From positions 1-41,261 of the forward strand of contig JAHEBL010000010.1 of assembly GCA_024642265.1 (NCBI GenBank): 41,261 bases of DNA, given 5' to 3'. The notes under the pieces are model-generated. The model was not told where the DNA came from, searched no databases, and was given only the letters and a program-made list of their open reading frames with translations. A program made the translations under genes and the position numbers. Below are positions 1-7,299 of this stretch, one piece after another. This stretch comes from Haliea sp. GTDB taxonomy: Bacteria; Pseudomonadota; Gammaproteobacteria; Pseudomonadales; Halieaceae. Position 1 is the stretch's first letter. Each line of letters opens with the position of its first letter.

Positions 1-315
1 CATCAGCAGTTATTGGCTGCCTGGTGCGCGTAAAGGTTAGATTTCATGCTTTCATCTTGCTTGAAGAACCCGCTGAAAAGCCATTCAACTTGTCGAAATA
101 GTGCACTTTTCCGGCTTTTTTTGTGTGCGAACGTCTGGCTGGGACCCGGTTTTTCGCTTTGCGTGGCTGCCCGACCAGAACCCGTATGACGCTTTCCGTT
201 TCGGATGCTTCCCGGCAAAATGAGGTCGGGGCAATGCTGGATGGCTGACCGGCGACTTTCCAAGCTGTCGTCCATGGTAGATGATGTGGCACCGGAGTCC
301 ACAATAAGAGAACCG
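1..315. other. Leader region, no gene recognised
   Basis: No convincing gene lies in this stretch. Reading frames on both strands lack a ribosome-binding site and resemble nothing known. The minus strand has an ATG at position 3 heading out of the window, but with no Shine-Dalgarno sequence in front of it. A run of seven T at about 115-121 follows a C/G-rich triplet, but its only possible stem encloses a loop of about 30 nt, so I do not call a terminator. The promoter of the gene at 316 presumably lies here. I cannot place it with confidence. Confidence 0.4.
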
Positions 316-2010
316 ATGAGTTTTTTCTCCGAACTGAAACGGCGCCACGTCGTGCAGGTTGGCATCGCCTACCTGATCGTGGCCTGGGGCGCTGCCCAGG
401 TTGCCGAGCTGGTGCTGGACACCTTCGATACGCCCGGCTGGGTCATGCAAGCGATCCTGGTTGCCCTGGGCCTGGGAGTTCCTGTCGCCCTGGTGCTGGC
501 ATGGATCTATGAACTGCGCGCGGACGGCTTGCACAAAGAGAGTGAGACAGCCGAGGTCACTGGCCAGGGGGCGGCTCCGGCCATCGGCGCCGTCGAAAAG
601 TCTGTCGAGCACGAATCCATCGCGGTATTGCCCTTCGTTAATATGAGTTCCGATACGGAGCAGGAATACTTCTCCGATGGCATTGCCGAAGAGTTGCTCA
701 ACCTGTTGGCAAGAATTCCCGAACTCCGGGTGGCGGCGCGCACCTCGGCCTTTTCCTTCAAGGGCAAGGATGTGGAGATCCCCGAGATTGCGCAGCGCCT
801 GCAGGTGGCCCATGTGCTGGAGGGTTCGGTGCGCAAGGCGGGAAACAAAATCCGGATCACGGCCCAGCTGGTCAAGGCGGAGAACGGTTACCACCTGTGG
901 TCGGAAACCTGGGATCGCACCCTGGAAGATATTTTTGCGGTGCAGGACGAGATCGCCGCCGAGGTGGTGCAGCAGCTGAAACTGACCCTGTTGAAAGCAT
1001 CGCCGACGGTCGTGGAAACCAACCCGGAAGCCTATGCGCTTTACCTGCAAGCCAGGCACCTGGCCCGGCTGCAAACGGCCGCAGCCTATGAGCAGGCGCT
1101 GGCGCTGCTGGAGCAGGTGCTGGCTATCGCGCCTGATTACGCTCCGGCCTGGGCAGAGCGGGCGGGTGTGTTCAACAAACAGGCATCTTACGGGCTCACG
1201 CCCTGCGATGTCGGCGTCGCCCACGCCCGGGAGGCAGCCAGGCATGCGCTGGCCATAGATCCCCGATGCGCCCGGGCGCACGCGGAAATCGGCTATGCGG
1301 CGATATCCAACAATCGCGATTTCGCCGACGCCGCCCGCCACTTCCTCGCTGCGCTGGCCATCGACCCGGACGACCTCGAAATTTTATCCAGGGCTGCAAA
1401 AATTGCTTTGAATATGGGACGCCTGGATGCCGCGCGAGAACTGTTGGGCTATATCATTGAGCGTGACCCGGTTAACCCGGCGATTCGGTTTGACCTGGGC
1501 TACCTGCATTACTGCAGCGGTGAGCTTGACGCGGCGATTGAGCAATGGCAAACCGCGCTGCGTCTTTCTCCCGATCAAATTGGCTCGCGCATGGCGCTTG
1601 GCATCGCGCTGCTGGCCAAGGGTCAGGTGGCTGCGGCGCTGGAGTCCGCTGATCAGGAAAAGAACACATTTTACCGCCTGTTGGGCCACGCACTGGTCTA
1701 CTTCAAAATGGGCAGGCAGATGGAGGCGGATACCGCCCTGGCGGAGCTGATCGCAGATCACCAGCTGGGTGGGGCCTATAATATCGCCGTACTACTGGCG
1801 TGGCGCGGCGAGATGGATCCGGCTTTCGACTGGCTGGAAAAGGCGCTGGAGTACAATGACTCGGGCCTGGCCGAGATAACCATCGAGCCCTTCGCAGAGA
1901 GTCTGCGCAAGGATCCGCGCTGGGAAGCCTTTGCCACAAAGGCGGGCCTATCCCGGCAGCGGTTGGATGCTATCGAATTCGATGTGAAGCCGCCCCGCCA
2001 GGGCGGCTGA
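316..2010 (+). CDS. Membrane-anchored COG5616 (TolB-N-like) / TPR protein
   Basis: A 564-residue protein of unknown cellular role. The N-terminus has two hydrophobic segments (about residues 13-32 and 42-62), which should anchor it in the inner membrane. Residues about 100-225 form the COG5616 'TolB-like N-terminal' domain, recognisable from the IAVLPF strand followed by SDGIAEELLNLLARI and VLEGSVRK. The rest is helical tetratricopeptide-like repeats (about 240-540). This arrangement is seen in proteins that otherwise carry adenylate-cyclase or LuxR/OmpR-type DNA-binding domains. Here the effector domain is replaced by the membrane anchor. The start at 316 is preferred over the in-frame ATG at 205 because AAGAG lies just upstream and the family begins near SELKRRHV. 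The gene converges on the EMC operon with one base between stop codons. Confidence 0.8.
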   Translation: MSFFSELKRRHVVQVGIAYLIVAWGAAQVAELVLDTFDTPGWVMQAILVALGLGVPVALVLAWIYELRADGLHKESETAEVTGQGAAPAIGAVEKSVEHESIAVLPFVNMSSDTEQEYFSDGIAEELLNLLARIPELRVAARTSAFSFKGKDVEIPEIAQRLQVAHVLEGSVRKAGNKIRITAQLVKAENGYHLWSETWDRTLEDIFAVQDEIAAEVVQQLKLTLLKASPTVVETNPEAYALYLQARHLARLQTAAAYEQALALLEQVLAIAPDYAPAWAERAGVFNKQASYGLTPCDVGVAHAREAARHALAIDPRCARAHAEIGYAAISNNRDFADAARHFLAALAIDPDDLEILSRAAKIALNMGRLDAARELLGYIIERDPVNPAIRFDLGYLHYCSGELDAAIEQWQTALRLSPDQIGSRMALGIALLAKGQVAAALESADQEKNTFYRLLGHALVYFKMGRQMEADTALAELIADHQLGGAYNIAVLLAWRGEMDPAFDWLEKALEYNDSGLAEITIEPFAESLRKDPRWEAFATKAGLSRQRLDAIEFDVKPPRQGG

Positions 2011-2011
2011 A

Positions 2012-3061
2012 TCAGAAGCCGTACAGCGCTTTGCGCTCCGGGTCCTTGTCGGCAATCAGTTTCGCCAGGTCCACCATCACCTTGCACTGCTTCCAGGACG
2101 CATCGTCCTGCATCTTGCCATCGACCATCACCGCGCCCGAGCCGTCGGGCAGCGCTTCCAGAACCCGCTTGGCCCAGATGACCTCGTCGGCGGGCGGGCT
2201 GAACACGTTCTTGGCGATCTCGATCTGGCTGGGGTGCAGGGACCAGGCTCCCACGCAGCCCATCAGGAAGGCGTTGCGGAACTGGTCCTCGCAAGCCAGG
2301 GGGTCGTCGATGGCGCCGAAGGGGCCGTAGAAGGGCAGGGCGCCGACGCTGACGCAGGCGTCCACCATGCGGCCGATGGTGTAGTGCCACAGGTCCTGGG
2401 CGTGGGTGCCGCGTTCTCCCTCAGGGTTGGACGGGTCCGGATCGTTGCGCACCAGGTAGCCCGGGTGCCCGCCGCCGATGCGGGTGGTCTTCATCCGCCG
2501 GGAGGCAGCCAGGTCCGCCGGGCCCAGGCTCATGCCCTGGATGCGGGGGCTGGCATTGGCGATCTCCTCGACATTGGCCACGCCCAGGGCGGTTTCCAGG
2601 ATACAGTGCAGCAGGATCGGTTTTTTCAGGCCGGCCCTGGCCTCCAGCTGGGCGATTAACTGGTCGGCGTAATGGATATCCCAGGGGCCCTGTACCTTGG
2701 GCAGCATGATGACATCGATTTTCTCGCCCACCTCGGTGACGATGCGGGTGACATCGTCGAGGAACCAGGGACTGTCCAGGCTGTTCACCCGGGTCCACAG
2801 CTGGGTTTCGCCAAAATCATTTTCGCGGGCAATCTTTATCAGGCCCTCGCGCGCGGCTTCCTTGTTGTCGATGGCGACCGCGTCTTCCATATTGCCCAGC
2901 AGGATATCCACTTTACTGGCGATGGCAGGGGCCTTTTCCGCCATCTTCGGGTTGCTGGGGTCGAAGAAGTGAATCATCCGGGACGGGCGCACCGGGATGT
3001 CGCGCAGGGGGGCGGGCGCTCCCAGCGCCAGTGGTTTGAAAAAATCTCGTGGGCTTCGCAT
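2012..3061 (-). CDS. mcl: Malyl-CoA / beta-methylmalyl-CoA lyase (Chloroflexus MclA-like)
   Basis: A 349-residue HpcH/HpaI aldolase-family lyase. It would cleave beta-methylmalyl-CoA to glyoxylate and propionyl-CoA, and condense glyoxylate with acetyl-CoA to malyl-CoA. Visible active-site elements are the NMED acidic motif (57-60), Arg91 in WTRVNS, the metal-ligand Glu156 in CILETALG, and Asp183 in GPADLAAS. Length and wording ([10 protein letters not shown] near the N-terminus, [25 protein letters not shown] near the C-terminus) recall MclA of Chloroflexus aurantiacus from memory. The shorter Mcl1 of Rhodobacter reads quite differently there. It is the last gene of the operon, 21 bp after meaB, with AGGAG six bases before the ATG. 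Its stop is one base from the stop of the opposing TPR gene. A citramalyl-CoA lyase activity is also possible. Confidence 0.9.
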   Translation of the reverse strand: MRSPRDFFKPLALGAPAPLRDIPVRPSRMIHFFDPSNPKMAEKAPAIASKVDILLGNMEDAVAIDNKEAAREGLIKIARENDFGETQLWTRVNSLDSPWFLDDVTRIVTEVGEKIDVIMLPKVQGPWDIHYADQLIAQLEARAGLKKPILLHCILETALGVANVEEIANASPRIQGMSLGPADLAASRRMKTTRIGGGHPGYLVRNDPDPSNPEGERGTHAQDLWHYTIGRMVDACVSVGALPFYGPFGAIDDPLACEDQFRNAFLMGCVGAWSLHPSQIEIAKNVFSPPADEVIWAKRVLEALPDGSGAVMVDGKMQDDASWKQCKVMVDLAKLIADKDPERKALYGF

Positions 3062-3082
3062 CGGTATCTCCTGGTGTCTACT

Positions 3083-4096
3083 TCAGAAATTGATTGTGCT
3101 GTTGCTGTCCCCGGCCGCCGCACCCAACAGCCGTTGCCGCAGGGCCTCATGCTGCTCGAACAGGGACAGATTCTGCTCCGCCAGCTGCCGGAGCAAGTCC
3201 GGCTCACCGCCCAGTCGCTTGATGCCGTGGCTGCCGAACTCCTCCTGCAAACGCTTCAGCAGCCATTGGGCCCGATACTGGCGACGGCGCTCATGTAAGC
3301 ACTTACTATCTCGCAGAGCCTTTCCATGCAGCGCAAGTGTATCGGCCAGGGCCTCGACACCGGTGCCGGCAGTAGCGCTGGCTGACAGAACGGGTACTTC
3401 CCAGTTGCCGTCAGTATGGGCCCGGCCGAGGGCGGTGCCCAGCTCCGACAGGGTGCGGCGGGCTACCGCCCCCATGTCCTCTTTGTTGACCACCAGCACG
3501 TGGGGCACTTCCAGGATGCCCGCCTTCAAAAACTGCACGCTGTCGCCGGACCCGGGCTGCGCCACGAAACAGGTAGTGTCGCACATACGCGAGATATCGA
3601 TCTCGCGCTGCCCCACTCCCACTGTTTCAATAATGACCAGGTCGGAGGCGGCGAGCATTACCAGGCTCATGGGCCACACCTCGGCGCTGAGCCCCCCGAA
3701 CTCGCCCCGGCAGGCCAGGGAGCGGATGAACACACCGTCGTCGTCGGCGCTGGTTTTCATCCGCAGCCGGTCGCCGAGCAGGGCGCCGCCGCTGATCGGG
3801 CTTGAGGGATCCACCGCCAGTACCCCGACCCGCAGGCCGCGCTGGCGCCACACCGTGATCAGTGCGGCGGTAAGGCTCGATTTGCCGGCGCCGGGCGGGC
3901 CGGTCATGCCGATCAGGTGACCGCTGTCGCCGGGCTGGCCCGCCTCCAGCTGGCGCAGGAAGTCTGCGGCCTGGCGCCGGGATCCCTCGCGCCGGTCATC
4001 GAGCAGGTTGAGCGCTTGGGCCAGGGCCGGCCTCTCCCCGCGCCTGACTGCCGCGGCGAGCTGGGCTGGGTCGAAGCTGCTTGCGGGCGATGTCAC
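3083..4096 (-). CDS. meaB: MeaB/ArgK-family G-protein chaperone of a B12-dependent acyl-CoA mutase
   Basis: A 337-residue P-loop GTPase of the MeaB (ArgK, MMAA) family. These proteins use GTP to load adenosylcobalamin into methylmalonyl-CoA-type mutases and protect them from inactivation. Motifs in order are the P-loop GPPGAGKS (66-73), DPSSP (96-100), ETVGVGQ (157-163) and NKED (204-207). Length is normal for the family. The start is a GTG at 4096, eight bases after the ecm stop and with no clear Shine-Dalgarno sequence, so translation is probably coupled to ecm. The position directly behind an ethylmalonyl-CoA mutase gene suggests that this copy serves that mutase. That partner choice is inferred from gene order. 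Confidence 0.92.
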   Translation of the reverse strand: MTSPASSFDPAQLAAAVRRGERPALAQALNLLDDRREGSRRQAADFLRQLEAGQPGDSGHLIGMTGPPGAGKSSLTAALITVWRQRGLRVGVLAVDPSSPISGGALLGDRLRMKTSADDDGVFIRSLACRGEFGGLSAEVWPMSLVMLAASDLVIIETVGVGQREIDISRMCDTTCFVAQPGSGDSVQFLKAGILEVPHVLVVNKEDMGAVARRTLSELGTALGRAHTDGNWEVPVLSASATAGTGVEALADTLALHGKALRDSKCLHERRRQYRAQWLLKRLQEEFGSHGIKRLGGEPDLLRQLAEQNLSLFEQHEALRQRLLGAAAGDSNSTINF

Positions 4097-4104
4097 CGGG
4101 CGGG

Positions 4105-6105
4105 CTACGCCAGCTCTTCGAGGCCGTTATTGCGGCGGATGATATTGACCATGGTGGCCATGATGGCGTTCATGTCCACGTCCTTGGGGGTGAACACGGC
4201 CTGGACCCCGTGCGCCAGCAATTGCTTTGCGTCATTCTCCGGAATGATGCCGCCGATAATCAGGGGCAGGTCAGTGGCGCCGATTTTAGCCAGCTCCGCC
4301 TGGATGTCCTCCACCAGTTCCAGGTGACTGCCCGACAGCACGGACAGGCCGATGAGGTGAACGCCTTCCTCCTGTGCTGCCCTGGCGATATGGGACGGGG
4401 TCAGGCGAATACCCTCGTAGACGATTTCAAAGCCGGCGTCCCGGCCTTTCACCGCGATCTGCTCGGCGCCATTGCTGTGCCCGTCCAGGCCGGGCTTGCC
4501 GATCAGCAGGCGCAGGGGGCGGCCCAGTTCCTCGCTGGTCAGGTGCACCTTGCTGCGCACCTCGTCCATCGCCGCGGAGCCCGCCTGGCCCGCCATGGCG
4601 ATATCGATGCCGGTGGGGGCGCGGTACTCGCCGAAAACCTCGCGCAAAACCTCGCTCCACTCTCCGGTGGTAACACCGGCACGGGCACAGGCGATGGAAG
4701 CCGGCATGATGTTGTCGCCGCTCACGGCGGCAGCGTTTAGTTGGGCCAGGGCTGCGTCGACCGCGGCCTGGTCGCGGCTGGCGCGAAATGCCTGCAGCGC
4801 GGCGATCTGGTCGCGTTCGGCCTGCACATCCACTTTCATGATGCCGGAGTCGGTGCCGGCAGTGAGTGGCGATTCAGCTGTTTCACGGAAGCAGTTCACG
4901 CCCACGATTTTCAGCTCGCCGCTCTCGATATCACGCATTCTGCGGGTGTGACTCTGGACCAGCTCGCGCTTGACGTAGCCGCTCTCTATGGCCTGTACCA
5001 TGCCGCCCTGTTCCGCTACCCGGGCCATTTCGGCCTCGGCACCGGCTACCAGCTCCTGTACTTTCGCCTCGATCACCGGGGAGCCGTCGAACAGGTCACC
5101 GTATTCGAGCAGGTCGGTTTCCATGGCCAGTACCTGCTGCATGCGCAGGGCCCACTGCTGGTCCCAGGGCCTCGGCAGGCCCAGCGCCTCGTTCCAGGCG
5201 GGCAACTGGATGGCCCTGGCCCTGGCGTTTTTCGACAGGGTGACGGCCAGCATTTCCAGTACGATACGCTGCACGTTATTTTCCGGCTGGGACTCTGTCA
5301 GTCCCAGGGAGTTGACCTGCACGCCGTAGCGGAAGCGTCGCTGCTTTTCATCATCTACCCCATAGCGCTCGCGGGTGAGCTTGTCCCACATCGCGCCAAA
5401 GGCGCGCAGCTTGCAGGTTTCCTCCACAAAGCGGATACCCGCATTGACGAAGAAGGAGATGCGTCCCACCACCGCCGCGAAGCGGTCGGGGGAGATCTGG
5501 CCGGAATCCCTCACCGCGTCCAGGATGGCGGTCGCGGTGGACAGGGCGTAGGCGAGTTCCTGGGTGGGAGTGGCACCGGCTTCCTGCAGGTGGTAGCTGC
5601 AGATGTTGGTGGGATTCCACTTGGGAATATTCTCCACGGTGTAGGCGATCAGGTCCGTGGTGAGGCGCACCGACGGCCCCGGCGGGAAAATGTAGGTGCC
5701 CCTGGACAGGTACTCCTTCAGGACGTCGTTCTGGGTAGTGCCCTCCAGCTTTGACGGGTCCACGCCCTGGCGTTCCGCCACGGCCACATACAGTGCCAGC
5801 AGCCACGGTGCCGTGGCGTTGATGGTCATGGAGGTGTTCATCTGGTCCAGGGGAATCTGGTGGAAGAGGGCCTCCATATCGCCGATATGGTCGATGGGCA
5901 CGCCCACCTTGCCGACCTCGCCCCGCGCCAGCGGGTGGTCAGAGTCGTAACCGGTCTGGGTAGGCAGGTCGAAGGCTACCGAGAGGCCGGTCTGCCCCTT
6001 GCTCAGGTTCATCCGGTACAACTCGTTGGAGGCCTTCGCGGAGGAGTGTCCGGAGTAGGTGCGCATCAGCCATGGCCGATCCCGTTTTGCAGTGTCCTGG
6101 CTCAC
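4105..6105 (-). CDS. ecm: Ethylmalonyl-CoA mutase, adenosylcobalamin-dependent
   Basis: A 666-residue single-chain B12 mutase that would convert (2R)-ethylmalonyl-CoA to methylsuccinyl-CoA, a signature step of the EMC pathway. The catalytic barrel begins near RPWLMRTYSGHS and contains GQTGLSVAFDLPTQTGYDSD and the NSLGLTESQPENN segment. The C-terminal cobalamin-binding domain has GLDGHSNGAEQ with the cobalt-ligand His543, then LSGSH and IIGGIIP. The DGHSNG form and the total length match MeaA/Ecm better than methylmalonyl-CoA mutase, which usually has DGHDRG and over 700 residues. The start is GTG at 6105, preceded by GAGGA seven bases away. That site overlaps the mch stop region, ten bases upstream. 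Methylmalonyl-CoA or isobutyryl-CoA mutase are less likely alternatives. Confidence 0.93.
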   Translation of the reverse strand: MSQDTAKRDRPWLMRTYSGHSSAKASNELYRMNLSKGQTGLSVAFDLPTQTGYDSDHPLARGEVGKVGVPIDHIGDMEALFHQIPLDQMNTSMTINATAPWLLALYVAVAERQGVDPSKLEGTTQNDVLKEYLSRGTYIFPPGPSVRLTTDLIAYTVENIPKWNPTNICSYHLQEAGATPTQELAYALSTATAILDAVRDSGQISPDRFAAVVGRISFFVNAGIRFVEETCKLRAFGAMWDKLTRERYGVDDEKQRRFRYGVQVNSLGLTESQPENNVQRIVLEMLAVTLSKNARARAIQLPAWNEALGLPRPWDQQWALRMQQVLAMETDLLEYGDLFDGSPVIEAKVQELVAGAEAEMARVAEQGGMVQAIESGYVKRELVQSHTRRMRDIESGELKIVGVNCFRETAESPLTAGTDSGIMKVDVQAERDQIAALQAFRASRDQAAVDAALAQLNAAAVSGDNIMPASIACARAGVTTGEWSEVLREVFGEYRAPTGIDIAMAGQAGSAAMDEVRSKVHLTSEELGRPLRLLIGKPGLDGHSNGAEQIAVKGRDAGFEIVYEGIRLTPSHIARAAQEEGVHLIGLSVLSGSHLELVEDIQAELAKIGATDLPLIIGGIIPENDAKQLLAHGVQAVFTPKDVDMNAIMATMVNIIRRNNGLEELA

Positions 6106-6115
6106 AGTCGTATCC

Positions 6116-7288
6116 TCAGCGGGGGCGGCGCTTGATCAGCAGGCGTCGCTCGATTTCAAAAATCTTGGCGGGGATCTTGTCCTTGCCGAGTTCGCGCTTG
6201 CTGTCTTCCTTGATAAACAGGTCGGCCCCGTACTGTTCCAGGGCCGCCGCGGCGGAGATGTTCTTCACACCGATCAGTTGCATGGTGACCAGCGCAAACT
6301 CGGCCGCCCCGGGCACCTCCTCCACCGCCAGGATGCGGCTCAGCGCGCCCACGGTGTCGCCGGCAAAGGCGGGTTGGGTGTGGTAACCCTCGGTGAAGCC
6401 GAGTTCCCAGACCGCATGCTCACTCACATCGCGGCTGGCCAGGCCGTCCAGCCAGGCGAACACCAGGCCGCCATAAACAATGGGTTCGCCGCTCATCTTG
6501 CCGGACAAGCCGCTGGAGAAAATCCGGTCGAAGTGCAGCGGATGGCTGTTGCCCACCAGGTAGGTGAGGGCCATGTGCTCCTCGGTAATGGTGCGGCCGT
6601 TGGCGTGCACGATGATGTCGCCCGGCTCGAAGTCCTCGGCGTAGGTATTGGGTCCGGTGAGGCCCTGGGCGTAGGTGCCGCCGGCCAGCGGTATCTCTAT
6701 CCTGGGCTCTTCCTCCCCCGGGAACGGCTCTGTGATCGGCGCTGCGGGCGTCGTCGGCAGACGGTCGCCGCGCCAGGCCACCATGATCTTGCGCTCGTAC
6801 TGCAGTACCACGTGGTCGTCCTGGTTGACGCTCACGGTGCGGATACGGGCAATGCCGGGTTTGTCCGGGCCGCGATCCTTGCGCTCCAGTACCTTGGTAA
6901 AGGCCCGCAGGGTATCGCCCGCGTAGACCGGGCGCAGGAATTGCACCTGGTAATAGCCCAGATTGGCGATCGCTTTTTCCGAGTCGTTCTGTACGCCCAG
7001 TGACAGGGTGACATTGAATACCATCTGCGGACTGGCCGGCAGGTCACTGAAACCGTGGTCGAGAGCATATTGCAGGTTCAAATACAGCGGGTTGGCCTGC
7101 ATGAAGGTGCGGGCGAAATCGAGCATGGTGGCGCGCTCAAAGGTGAAACCGCGAGGATGCTCAAATACCTGGCCCGGCTCCAGTTCGTCCAGGTAGCGGC
7201 CGTACTGGGGCTGGCGGGTGCGCGCCAGGTCGACGGGCACATCCGCGGCGATCTCCGGCTGGGGCGTCAGTGGCAGGGAAAGTGACAT
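6116..7288 (-). CDS. mch: Mesaconyl-CoA hydratase (beta-methylmalyl-CoA dehydratase), MaoC family
   Basis: A 390-residue double hot-dog (MaoC-like) hydratase that would add water to mesaconyl-C1-CoA to give beta-methylmalyl-CoA. The N-terminal hot-dog half holds FMQANPLYLN (62-71), a variant of the hydratase motif. The C-terminal half holds GNSHPLHFD (246-254). I chose the ATG at 7288, which lies 11 bases after the mcd stop. The frame stays open for 60 codons further upstream, but that part lies inside mcd and reads as its shadow. The gene sits between mcd and ecm, the order expected for consecutive EMC steps. A related enzyme in the 3-hydroxypropionate bicycle performs the same reaction, so the family alone does not decide the pathway. 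The neighbours do. Confidence 0.92.
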   Translation of the reverse strand: MSLSLPLTPQPEIAADVPVDLARTRQPQYGRYLDELEPGQVFEHPRGFTFERATMLDFARTFMQANPLYLNLQYALDHGFSDLPASPQMVFNVTLSLGVQNDSEKAIANLGYYQVQFLRPVYAGDTLRAFTKVLERKDRGPDKPGIARIRTVSVNQDDHVVLQYERKIMVAWRGDRLPTTPAAPITEPFPGEEEPRIEIPLAGGTYAQGLTGPNTYAEDFEPGDIIVHANGRTITEEHMALTYLVGNSHPLHFDRIFSSGLSGKMSGEPIVYGGLVFAWLDGLASRDVSEHAVWELGFTEGYHTQPAFAGDTVGALSRILAVEEVPGAAEFALVTMQLIGVKNISAAAALEQYGADLFIKEDSKRELGKDKIPAKIFEIERRLLIKRRPR

Positions 7289-7299
7289 GGCCGGGTTCC

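Noticed and set aside
1-3. ATG on the minus strand at position 3, possible start of a gene leaving the window
   Set aside because: Only one codon lies in the window and no ribosome-binding site precedes it.
75-121. Possible terminator ending in a run of T near the window start
   Set aside because: The only complementary arms enclose a loop of about 30 bases, so it does not form a terminator-like hairpin.
85-1341. Long minus-strand frame of 418 codons opposite the TPR gene
   Set aside because: It is the mirror of a recognisable plus-strand protein, has no ribosome-binding site and no resemblance to any family. GC-rich coding DNA often leaves the opposite frame open.
2672-4740. Plus-strand frames opposite mcl, meaB and ecm (for example 2672-3298, 2997-3920, 4081-4740)
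   Set aside because: They mirror well-identified minus-strand genes and have low-complexity or random translations.
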